Of a stretch of DNA of 6,109 bases, positions 1-6,109 are shown one piece after another. Location of the stretch: positions 1 to 6,109 of the forward strand of contig JAKMDG010000096.1 in NCBI GenBank assembly GCA_022428035.1, in the 5' to 3' direction. The stretch's first letter is position 1. Each line of letters begins with the position of its first letter. The translations under genes were made by a program, and so were the position numbers. This DNA is from Longimicrobiales bacterium (GTDB taxonomy: Bacteria > Gemmatimonadota > Gemmatimonadetes > Longimicrobiales > Gaopeijiaceae). Under the pieces are notes generated by a model. The model was not told where the DNA came from. It saw nothing but the letters and a program-made list of their open reading frames with translations, and made no database searches.

Positions 1-67
1 ATCCGCCGGCCCTTTTCGCTGATCGGCTCCCGGGAGGGGCGAACCGGTACTCGGCATCCGCCTGTGG

Positions 68-463
68 TCACGGAACCGGGATCAAGTCGGCCGTGATCGT
101 CACCGGTATGACGTGACATTCGTCCTCGGTGATTTCCACACCGGCACGGATCCAGGTCTCATAGCCGGGATGTTCTACGGTCACATCGTAGGTGCCCGGC
201 CGTTCTCCGGCGCCGACCAGTGTCGTGCCGTCCCACGAATCCGTGACCACTTCCACGTGCGCACCGTCACGCAGCGTCAGCGTGGCGTCTTCGGCCTTCG
301 GGAGTGCGGTCGACTGGTCACGTACCGTGACCGCCAGGCCATACACGAACTGTGCGGTACAGGCGATCGGACCTGACGGGTCGCCCTCGTAACACGCAGT
401 ACTCGAGACGAGCACGACGATCGACGCGGCTCCGCGCACAATGAACGGTCTCCATTTCCTCAT
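68..463 (-). CDS. Small exported protein, probable lipoprotein with carboxypeptidase regulatory-like (beta-sandwich) domain
   Basis: 131 residues. Seen: a basic N-terminus (MRKWRPFIVR), a hydrophobic stretch at about residues 12-19, then STAC with Cys24. This suggests a lipoprotein signal, but the -3 residue is Ser rather than Leu/Val/Ile, so the lipobox is atypical. The mature part is rich in beta-strand patterns: 'GLAVTVRDQ' (42-50), a 'TLTLRDG' strand, 'GTYDVTVEHPGYETW' (90-104) and 'ECHVIPVTIT' (115-124). The 'PGTYDVTVEHPGY' pattern is typical of carboxypeptidase regulatory-like / Ig-like domains found in surface proteins. Cys35 and Cys116 could form a disulfide outside the cytoplasm. The start is supported by a purine-rich ribosome-binding site 8 bases upstream. 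Full function unknown; a structural or ligand-binding role in the envelope is inference. The serine hydrolase gene lies upstream on the same strand, 133 bases away. Confidence 0.8.
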   Translation of the reverse strand: MRKWRPFIVRGAASIVVLVSSTACYEGDPSGPIACTAQFVYGLAVTVRDQSTALPKAEDATLTLRDGAHVEVVTDSWDGTTLVGAGERPGTYDVTVEHPGYETWIRAGVEITEDECHVIPVTITADLIPVP

Positions 464-596
464 CCTCGCAGCCCCCTCTTCAGGTCCGTTTCACGAGATA
501 CTGCGCTCGAGCATGCCGATGGCGCGACGGCGTGGCTATTTGTACTACGAGCGAGACACCGCAGGTGTGACGACCGCATCGGCCCTCAGGGGTCTC
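464..596. other. Intergenic region between two minus-strand genes
   Basis: This 133-base gap follows the stop of the serine hydrolase (597-599) and precedes the small exported protein. It contains a 5-bp stem at 556-568 (ACACC-GCA-GGTGT) with no following T-run, so it is not a convincing terminator. A locally AT-richer patch near 536-549 reads TAGTACAAATAG on the minus strand and could contain a -10 element (TACAAA), but I see no matching -35. The gap is long enough for the small gene to have its own promoter; this is not proven by the sequence. Confidence 0.35.
472..479 (-). promoter_or_regulatory. Ribosome-binding site of the small exported protein
   Basis: Read on the minus strand this is AGAGGGGG, followed by an 8-base spacer and ATG at 463-461. 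It resembles the anti-Shine-Dalgarno complement and has good spacing, which supports this start codon. Confidence 0.55.
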
Positions 597-1847
597 TCAG
601 TTCGTCGTGGCCATCTCTCCCATCGCCTCGAAGATCAGCCCAAGAACCTCGTTGAACTGGTTCCCACGAATCCAGCGTGCGACCACAACGAGCTCGTTCG
701 CGGGATCGACGTAGACGAGGTTGGATCCCGCGCCTGAGTGCGTCCATGTGTGCTCCGGTGCGTTGGAATACCGCTCGCCGTTCGGGTTCAGCATGAAGTT
801 CATGAAGCCGTAGCCCTCGTTCACAGCTCCCCCGGTCGTGGACATGTCGATCCACTCTTCAGAGATGATACGCTGATCGTTCCACATCCCTTTGTGCATG
901 GTGAGCAGCCCGAAGCGTGCCAGGTCGAAGGCGTTGATGAGCATGCCGCCGCCCCAGTGACTCCCCCCGCTCGGCGCCTGGACCATTGTGCCATCCATCG
1001 TGAACCAGGAGTTCTCGTAGCCGTGCCACCGCCAGGTGGGTGACGCCCCAATGGGATCCATCACGTGCTCACGGAGCACCTCGGGGAGCGGCTGGCGCCA
1101 GACGCTGGTCGCAGCGAGTGCGAGCAGATTCACACGAGTGTCGTTGTACTCGTAGACGGTGCCGGGCTCCACACGAGGACGCGTCAGCCATGTCGAGCGG
1201 TCCTGATCGGGACGATCGGCCCACTCCGGCTTTCCCCAGAGTGTTCCCTCCCAGTCACTCGTCTGACGCAGGAGGTGGTCCCACGTGATCTTCCGGTTGT
1301 TGTCTGATTCGAACAGGAGCTTCGGGCGCCGTCCGTCCTGGTCACCGGGTTCACCATCGCCGGGCTCCAGAACGATCGGAGGCATGTACGAGCGCACGCG
1401 ATCGTCGACGCTGCGGATCAGGCCCCGATCCCATGCCAACCCTACGGTGGTCGACAGGAAGCTCTTTGCGACGCTGAAGGTGTTGTCGACCTTCTCCGGA
1501 TCGCCCCACTCGGCCACGATGTATCCCTTGTGAACAATCACGCCACTCTGGGGCGCGCGTACCGTGAAGGGTCCGATCGCCTCTCCCCTCGGCTCCCGCC
1601 CAAAGGTCATGTCATGGTTGAGGCTGAGGTCCCGCGGAGACGTCGATTCCGCAGCGATGGCAGCCTGCACGGCTTCCCCTAGCCGCATCGCGTCGAAGCC
1701 GGCAGCGGCCGGATCACGACGTTCCCAGTCGAGATGCGTTCCGGGCCAGTATGTCTGAGCGTCAACCGACGTCGTGGGGGCGAGGGTCACGGCGACGGCG
1801 AGCAGGAGCGTGGCCGCCAGAGCCGGGGAGAGGGTGTGTCGGATCAT
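597..1847 (-). CDS. Exported serine hydrolase, beta-lactamase class C / 6-aminohexanoate-dimer hydrolase-like
   Basis: 416 residues, a usual length for the family. Residues 1-30 form a signal peptide: MIRH, a hydrophobic core at about 8-24, and probable cleavage after V-D-A30, giving a periplasmic or secreted enzyme. Active-site motifs are visible in order: S125-V-A-K128 (nucleophile Ser and general-base Lys of the SxxK motif, within 'TFSVAKSFLS'), Y234-N-D236 in the position of the YxN motif ('YEYNDTRVNLL'), and H370-S-G372 replacing the KTG box. 'SGVIVHKGYIVAEWG' before SxxK and 'GLAWDRGLI' after it are typical of this serine-hydrolase family. An acidic, Gly/Pro-rich insertion (about 161-173, 'EPGDGEPGDQDGR') lies between motifs one and two. 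Family knowledge: members act as esterases, amidases or peptidases, and true beta-lactamase activity is uncommon in HxG variants. The substrate cannot be read from sequence. ATG at 1847 is chosen because it yields the complete signal peptide; only a weak GTGAG precedes it. The gene is divergent from the nuclease gene. Confidence 0.9.
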   Translation of the reverse strand: MIRHTLSPALAATLLLAVAVTLAPTTSVDAQTYWPGTHLDWERRDPAAAGFDAMRLGEAVQAAIAAESTSPRDLSLNHDMTFGREPRGEAIGPFTVRAPQSGVIVHKGYIVAEWGDPEKVDNTFSVAKSFLSTTVGLAWDRGLIRSVDDRVRSYMPPIVLEPGDGEPGDQDGRRPKLLFESDNNRKITWDHLLRQTSDWEGTLWGKPEWADRPDQDRSTWLTRPRVEPGTVYEYNDTRVNLLALAATSVWRQPLPEVLREHVMDPIGASPTWRWHGYENSWFTMDGTMVQAPSGGSHWGGGMLINAFDLARFGLLTMHKGMWNDQRIISEEWIDMSTTGGAVNEGYGFMNFMLNPNGERYSNAPEHTWTHSGAGSNLVYVDPANELVVVARWIRGNQFNEVLGLIFEAMGEMATTN

Positions 1848-1879
1848 GAGATGCTCACGTGGTTTGGCGATGCGTTGTC

Positions 1880-1955
1880 GACAGCCTAGGGTCGCCGTGC
1901 ACCCGGCGCCACGGCCTCTCCCCCCCGACCTGCGGCGACCGTATCTTGGGCTGTC
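1880..1955. repeat. Nested interrupted inverted repeat in divergent promoter region
   Basis: Outer arms GACAGCC (1880-1886) and GGCTGTC (1949-1955) are perfect reverse complements. Inner arms GGTCGCCG (1890-1897) and CGGCGACC (1933-1940) are also perfect reverse complements, in the right nesting order. The arms are joined by 3 bases on the left and 8 on the right, so a folded form would have an asymmetric internal loop and an apical loop of 35 bases. It could be paired operator half-sites, a cruciform, or chance in GC-rich DNA. Confidence 0.5.
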
Positions 1956-1974
1956 CGATCGGAGCAGCGATCAC

Positions 1975-1980
1975 AAGAGG
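1975..1980 (+). promoter_or_regulatory. Weak ribosome-binding site of the AddB-like nuclease gene
   Basis: AAGAGG lies only 2 bases before ATG 1983, closer than ideal. It matters because the frame stays open upstream to a TAG at 1887-1889 with no ATG, GTG or TTG in between, so ATG 1983 is the first possible standard start. Confidence 0.4.
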
Positions 1981-1982
1981 GC

Positions 1983-4900
1983 ATGACCGACACGACAACC
2001 GTGGCACCTCGTCTCGTCGAGTCCCTCGCCGGGGCGTCTCGCCGGCACCGACTCACCCGCAAGCTACTGGTCGCCCCCAGCCATGCTGCAGGTCGAGAGC
2101 TTCTGCGTCGACTGGCGCTGGTGGGTGATGGCTGGGTGGGCTTCGAGGTGGTGACGCCCCAGCGACTCTCCCAAAAGCTCGCGCAGCGCGGCCTGGACGA
2201 CGCACGTCTCGATGTCATGGATCGCTTCGAGCAACAGGCTCTACTGGACCGTGCGCTGGATTCAGCGCTGGCGGCAGAGGAGGGCGTTCTGGGTGAACTC
2301 TCCGAGGGCGTCGGATTTCGAGAGCGGGTACACGGAGCGATTCTCGCGCTGCGCCTCGCGGGGATCGGTCCTCGTGAGCTCGATGATGCCCGGTTCGGGC
2401 AGTGGGAGAAGAAACTCTTCCTGATCCGGGTGCTTCAGAGATACGAGCGACTCCTGGCGGCACGGCACCGGGCAGATGCCGCCACTCTGCTGCGACTGGC
2501 CCTGGCACATCTCGAGCACGAAGGAGCGCAGCTGCCTCCGGTCCTCGAGGCGGATCAGCTGTTGCTTGTCCCCGGCCTCTCCATGCGAGGTCTTTCGGGC
2601 GAGTTCGTCTCGGCCCTTGCTGCGCGTGGAGGGCGCGTGCTCGAGACGGACCCCGTGCTCGGGCTCGACGCGCCGACGTCGCTTCTCTGGGGGAAATGCG
2701 GAGATCCGTCGTTCGGCTCGCACCTGTACAAGCCTGATGAACGGGACGACGCGGCCGGGCTGGACTTCTTCTGTGCCGCATCGATCGATGCCGAGCTCCG
2801 GGAGGTGCTACGGCGTGTCGTAGAGCGAGGGCTGGCGTGGGATCAGGTGGAGATCGTAGCAACCGACGGGACGGCGTACGGCTCGGCGCTCCATGCGATC
2901 GCGGCTCGCCTCGAGATCCCCGTGACCTACGCAGTGGGTCTGCCGGTCGAACGGACTCGCACCGGACGAGTCGTGCAGGCATACCTCGACTGGATTGAAG
3001 AAGGCTTTCAGGCTGCACCGATCCGTCGCCTTCTCGAGGCGGGGGACCTCCGGGCTCCGAGGACGCGCGGTAAGCATGCGCCCGCGGCACTGGCTCGACG
3101 CTTTCGGAGCCTGCGCATCGGCTGGGGTCGAAAGCGGTATCGCTCTCAGATCCGTGAGGCGCTCAAGGGTGTCGACCGCATGGAGCCGAATCGCCGGGAG
3201 CCCGAGGGGAACTTCGAGCGACGTCGCGATCGAACGCAGGCTGAACTCGAGGCGCTTCGCTCCATTCTCTTCCCGGCGCTGAAGGCGACACCCGCCGTTC
3301 CCGATCGCATGGGCGAGGGGGGTGACCCCGTCTCACCGGCTGAGATCGCGCGAGGACTGAGGGCATTCCTGCGGCGAGTGCCCAGGGGTCGTGGGCCCGA
3401 TCGAGGTGCACGCGAAGAGGTGGGCCGCATTCTCGAACGCATCGAGGCGACGCTGAATCGCCGGACCGAGTTTCGTGCTGCCGTCTCGATTCTGCGCCGT
3501 CACCTGGAGTTGCGTGTGAGGCCCGAGATCGTCGGTGATGATCCGGATGGCGTGGGGGCGCCCTGGTCGTCGACTGGGGGAGCCCTGCATCTCAGCGACC
3601 TCGAGCACGGAGGATATTCGGGGCGTGAGGCGGTGTTCGTTGTCGGGCTCGACGCCGAGCGCATGCCGGGCGGAGTGGGTCAGGACGCGGTGCTGCTCGA
3701 CAGTGATCGTCGAGTCCTGGGCAGTGACCTTCCCACCTCGGCCGAACTCCTGCGGGAGAAGGTGTTTCGATTTGCGGCCTTCTTCGCTCGCCTTCACGGC
3801 GACGTCACGCTGAGTTTCGGTGCCTGGCAAGCCACGGAGGCTCGCACCGTCGGGCCGTCATCCGTGCTGCTGCAAGCGCTGCGGCTGGCTCGCGGAGACG
3901 CATCTCTGACGTTTCAGGATCTACACGATGAGTTGAGTCGAGCGATCAGTGCGATTCCCCGGCGCGGGCGTCCGGCACTCGACGGAGACGACGTCTGGAT
4001 GTTGGCGCTCGGCACCGGTGCGGTCATGAAGCAGGGCGTCGGTGCGGTACGAGCTTCATTTCCCGAACTCGATGCCGGGCTGACGGCTGCGCATGAACGT
4101 GTCGCCGGTGACCCGGGCCCCGTACATGGCGTAATCGAACCCCGTCCGGAGGAGCTCGATCCTCGAACGGACGAGGGTGCTGTCCTGTCGGCGAGCCGGC
4201 TCGAGGCGCTGGGCCGGTGTCCCCTGCGTTATCTCCACAGCTCGATCCTGCGAATCTATCCGCCGGATGACCCGGAGCTGGATCCCGACGTGTGGCTCGA
4301 TCATCGGGTGCGTGGAAGTCTTCTCCATGATGTCTTCGAAGCAACCATGCGGACCACTCTGGTGGACGGAATCAAGCCGGATGAATCGGCATTCGAGGCG
4401 CGTGCGCTCGAGATCCTCTCGGAGCAAATCCAGCTTCTGAGGGACGAGGTTCCGATCCCCGGTGAGGGTACGCTCCGACGGGAGACCGCGGCTCTGAGTG
4501 ATGACGTGCGCTCCTTCGTACGCATGATCCGACGTGACAGCCCCAAGACCGTGGCCTTCGAGATGACGTTCGGACTCAACGACGATGAGCCTGTGACGAT
4601 TGAACTGGAGGGGGGGCGACTCCGACTCCGTGGGGCGATCGACCGGGTGGATGAGGATCTCGCGGGTCTGCATGTGATCGACTACAAGACCGGAGGTGCC
4701 TTCGGCTATGGAAGCGACGCGTTCGATGGTGGTCGGCGTCTGCAGCACGCCATCTACGCGCGAGCGGCAGAGCAACGACTCGGTGGAGACGTCGTCGATG
4801 GGCAGTACCACTTCCCCACGAGGAAGGGGCAGAACCAGACCTTCACGTATGATCGTGCGAAGCTGGCCGGGGTCGAGGCGCTGCTCGAACTCCTGATGGA

Positions 4901-5102
4901 TGGGGTCGCCCGGGGCCACTTCGTCCCGACGGATGATCCGGACGACTGCAGCTTTTGCGATTTTTCTGATATCTGCCGTGCGAGTCGTGATCCCTACGGG
5001 AAGACCTCTTCACCCCTGGCCGAGTGGTCGAAAGAGCAGGTTGGCCTGTCGCAACGGCCAGCCGTCGAACAGTTGAAACAGGTCCGTGCGTTCGAGGACT
5101 GA
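1983..5102 (+). CDS. AddB-like PD-(D/E)XK nuclease with degenerate UvrD-type helicase region and Fe-S cluster
   Basis: 1039 residues. The C-terminal part (about 735-1010) is a RecB-family nuclease of the kind that trims double-strand breaks in AddAB/RecBCD-type complexes. Visible catalytic residues: H782 ('GSLLHDVFE'), D887 ('GAIDRVD'), D900-Y-K902 ('VIDYKTG') and Q921/Y925 ('LQHAIYARA'). Cysteines C746 ('LGRCPLRYL') and C989-x2-C992-x5-C998 match the AddB-type 4Fe-4S staple flanking the nuclease. The N-terminal two thirds follow the AddB/UvrD layout: 'KLLVAPSHAAGRELLRRLA' (27-45) and 'FEVVTPQRL' resemble the segment after the P-loop, 'ADQLLLVPGLSMRGL' (190-204) sits at motif II, 260-355 resembles domain 2A, and 'LEHGGYSGREAVFVVGLD' (540-557) resembles motif V. 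No GxxxxGK[ST] occurs, so helicase activity is unlikely. Residues 357-417 are strongly basic. Neither flank encodes an AddA-type helicase. Role inferred: nuclease or recognition subunit in recombinational repair, working with a helicase encoded elsewhere. An orphan nuclease with another job is possible. Confidence 0.88.
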   Translation: MTDTTTVAPRLVESLAGASRRHRLTRKLLVAPSHAAGRELLRRLALVGDGWVGFEVVTPQRLSQKLAQRGLDDARLDVMDRFEQQALLDRALDSALAAEEGVLGELSEGVGFRERVHGAILALRLAGIGPRELDDARFGQWEKKLFLIRVLQRYERLLAARHRADAATLLRLALAHLEHEGAQLPPVLEADQLLLVPGLSMRGLSGEFVSALAARGGRVLETDPVLGLDAPTSLLWGKCGDPSFGSHLYKPDERDDAAGLDFFCAASIDAELREVLRRVVERGLAWDQVEIVATDGTAYGSALHAIAARLEIPVTYAVGLPVERTRTGRVVQAYLDWIEEGFQAAPIRRLLEAGDLRAPRTRGKHAPAALARRFRSLRIGWGRKRYRSQIREALKGVDRMEPNRREPEGNFERRRDRTQAELEALRSILFPALKATPAVPDRMGEGGDPVSPAEIARGLRAFLRRVPRGRGPDRGAREEVGRILERIEATLNRRTEFRAAVSILRRHLELRVRPEIVGDDPDGVGAPWSSTGGALHLSDLEHGGYSGREAVFVVGLDAERMPGGVGQDAVLLDSDRRVLGSDLPTSAELLREKVFRFAAFFARLHGDVTLSFGAWQATEARTVGPSSVLLQALRLARGDASLTFQDLHDELSRAISAIPRRGRPALDGDDVWMLALGTGAVMKQGVGAVRASFPELDAGLTAAHERVAGDPGPVHGVIEPRPEELDPRTDEGAVLSASRLEALGRCPLRYLHSSILRIYPPDDPELDPDVWLDHRVRGSLLHDVFEATMRTTLVDGIKPDESAFEARALEILSEQIQLLRDEVPIPGEGTLRRETAALSDDVRSFVRMIRRDSPKTVAFEMTFGLNDDEPVTIELEGGRLRLRGAIDRVDEDLAGLHVIDYKTGGAFGYGSDAFDGGRRLQHAIYARAAEQRLGGDVVDGQYHFPTRKGQNQTFTYDRAKLAGVEALLELLMDGVARGHFVPTDDPDDCSFCDFSDICRASRDPYGKTSSPLAEWSKEQVGLSQRPAVEQLKQVRAFED

Positions 5103-5135
5103 TCGAAGCCTCTTGGGAGGGAGTAGCGCAGGGCG
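5103..5135. other. Convergent intergenic gap
   Basis: Only 33 bases separate the stop codons of two convergent genes. A 4-bp stem (CCTC-TTGG-GAGG, 5109-5120) is present but has no T-run on either side, so I do not call a terminator. Transcripts probably overlap at their 3' ends; this is inference. Confidence 0.4.
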
Positions 5136-6109
5136 TCAGAGGTGTGGGTCGCCCGCCAGGATCCTGCTGAGCACGTCTACGTCGATGTTCCCGCCCGAGA
5201 TGACGGCGACGATTCGCTGGTCGTCCGGGAGATGCTGGATGGCGGCGGCCACCGAGCTGGCCCCGGCTCCCTCCGCAATCACGTGCGCCTGAAGAGCCAG
5301 CGTGCGAATCGCCTCGCAGATGTGGTCGATCGTCACGACCAGGGCGCCGTCGAGTAGCTCGTGGGCGAGCGGCCACATGTCCGCGAGTACACTACTTCCT
5401 CCGATGCCATCAACGAAGGTTGGTGTGCGGTCCACGGTTACGGCTTTGCCCGCCGCGAGTGATGCCGAAAATGGTGCAGCGGTCTCGACCTCCGACGCGA
5501 ACACCTTCACCGGCGCACCTCGACCGTGTATCGCAGATGCGATGCCACAACTGAGGCCACCACCACCGTAGGGGGCAACGATGGCCTCGACCTCCGGGAG
5601 CTCTTCCAGGATCTCGAGTGCTACTGTGCCATTCCCCGCGATCACGTGCGGGTCGCTCACCGGGTGCACGAAGAAGCCGGACTCGGATGGGTGGCCGTGC
5701 TCCACGAGCACCTGCCACCATTCGTCGTACGGTACGGCAACGACGTCGCCGCCCAGCCCTTTTATGGCCTCGATCTTCGCCCTGGGGGCTGCGTCCGGTA
5801 CGATGACGCGACACGGCAGACCGAGTCGTCGTGCCGCGAAGGCAACGCCCTGGGCCATGTTACCCGCGCTCGCCGTGTAGACACCGCGCTCGAGCTGCTC
5901 CGGACGCGCGAGGCCGATCGCATTCGCCGCGCCGCGGATCTTGAATGACCCGATCGGCTGGAGACACTCGAGCTTCAGCCAGATCCCTCCGCCGTTGCGG
6001 CCGTGTCCGTCGAGCCGGACCAGGGGCGTGCGGAGGGCTGCGTCTGCAATCCGTCCGCGCGCGGCCTCGATGTCGGAGAGGGTCGGTGGTCGAAGCAGTT
6101 TCGGGGCGT
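5136..6109 (-). CDS. Threonine/serine dehydratase-like PLP enzyme (fold type II), N-terminus beyond window edge
   Basis: 323 residues are visible; the frame is open to the right edge without any ATG, GTG or TTG before the PLP lysine, so the start lies outside the window, probably only a few residues away (typical single-domain members have about 320-330 residues). Numbering is from the first visible codon (6107). 'LSDIEAARGRI' and 'RTPLVRL' (26-32) open the fold. K56 in 'GSFKIRGA' is the Schiff-base lysine, S80-AGNMAQG is the substrate/cofactor loop, GGGGL (181-185) is the phosphate-binding loop, and SGGN (304-307) contacts the pyridine ring. 'DPHVIAGNGTVALEI' and 'VDGIGG' also fit the family. 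There is no C-terminal ACT domain, so it resembles catabolic threonine/serine dehydratases rather than the biosynthetic, isoleucine-regulated type. It probably deaminates L-threonine or L-serine to 2-oxo acid and ammonia in the cytoplasm; serine racemase or hydroxyaspartate dehydratase remain possible. No linked pathway gene is visible. Confidence 0.9.
   Translation of the reverse strand, partial: APKLLRPPTLSDIEAARGRIADAALRTPLVRLDGHGRNGGGIWLKLECLQPIGSFKIRGAANAIGLARPEQLERGVYTASAGNMAQGVAFAARRLGLPCRVIVPDAAPRAKIEAIKGLGGDVVAVPYDEWWQVLVEHGHPSESGFFVHPVSDPHVIAGNGTVALEILEELPEVEAIVAPYGGGGLSCGIASAIHGRGAPVKVFASEVETAAPFSASLAAGKAVTVDRTPTFVDGIGGSSVLADMWPLAHELLDGALVVTIDHICEAIRTLALQAHVIAEGAGASSVAAAIQHLPDDQRIVAVISGGNIDVDVLSRILAGDPHL

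Larger units (their letters stand above)
1848..1982. promoter_or_regulatory. Divergent intergenic (promoter) region
   Basis: 135 bases separate the divergent starts of the serine hydrolase and the nuclease, so promoters for both should lie here or overlap the gene ends. Possible -10 for the rightward gene: TATCTT at 1942-1947, 35 bases before ATG, but without a recognisable -35. No convincing leftward promoter hexamers are seen. The region holds a C-run (1920-1926), a nested inverted repeat (separate entry) and a 10-bp palindrome TCCGATCGGA at 1954-1963. The assignment as a promoter region rests mainly on gene orientation. Confidence 0.5.

Noticed and set aside
27..36. CTCCCGGGAG palindrome downstream of the small exported protein, as a possible terminator
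   Set aside because: The stem leaves almost no loop and no T-run follows on either strand.
1..67. Possible gene end or RNA in the left-edge stretch
   Set aside because: Too short to judge; no start, stop or structural pattern clearly belongs to another gene.
556..568. ACACC-GCA-GGTGT hairpin after the serine hydrolase stop
   Set aside because: Only 5 bp with no T-tract, so it is too weak for an intrinsic terminator call.
1876..1883. TGTCGACA palindrome upstream of the serine hydrolase
   Set aside because: Eight bases only; expected by chance and partly included in the nested repeat already reported.
2215..3090. 291-codon antisense open frame over the N-terminal half of the nuclease gene
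   Set aside because: Composition is dominated by Arg, Pro, Ser and Ala, typical of a shadow frame; the sense frame carries clear family motifs.
4056..4919. 287-codon open frame antisense to the nuclease gene
   Set aside because: It lies wholly within the nuclease-domain coding sequence, has no recognisable domain, and such antisense frames are common in GC-rich genes.
4971..5030. 'DPYGKTSS' near the C-terminus of the nuclease as a displaced P-loop
   Set aside because: It lacks the leading glycine of GxxxxGK[ST], follows directly after the Fe-S cysteines, and has no hydrophobic strand before it.

Overview
The window is GC-rich, tightly packed bacterial chromosomal DNA with four protein-coding genes and no sign of mobile elements, CRISPR, or RNA genes. 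The gene mix (an exported serine hydrolase, a small exported beta-sandwich protein ending in a 'DECHV...' strand, and a long AddB-like nuclease lacking a P-loop) is what I would expect from Gemmatimonadota or a similar environmental lineage. That placement is inference from gene style and base composition; no marker gene is present.

Layout: (1) 68-463, minus strand: a small exported or lipid-anchored protein with a carboxypeptidase-regulatory-like / Ig-like fold. (2) 597-1847, minus strand: an exported serine hydrolase of the beta-lactamase class C / 6-aminohexanoate-dimer hydrolase type. (3) 1848-1982: a 135-base divergent intergenic region carrying a nested inverted repeat. (4) 1983-5102, plus strand: a 1039-residue AddB-like protein with a degenerate helicase part and an apparently intact C-terminal PD-(D/E)XK nuclease with a four-cysteine iron-sulfur signature. 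(5) 5136-6109, minus strand: a fold-type II PLP enzyme of the threonine/serine dehydratase family, convergent with gene 4 and cut at its N-terminus by the window edge.

The genes do not form an evident pathway. The two genes on the left share a strand but are 133 bases apart and could be independent units. The nuclease gene stands alone: no addA-type helicase gene is next to it. I find no convincing novel multi-gene system here. The points most worth a second look are the nuclease, which has lost the P-loop region entirely and sits without a visible helicase partner, and the nested inverted repeat in front of it.
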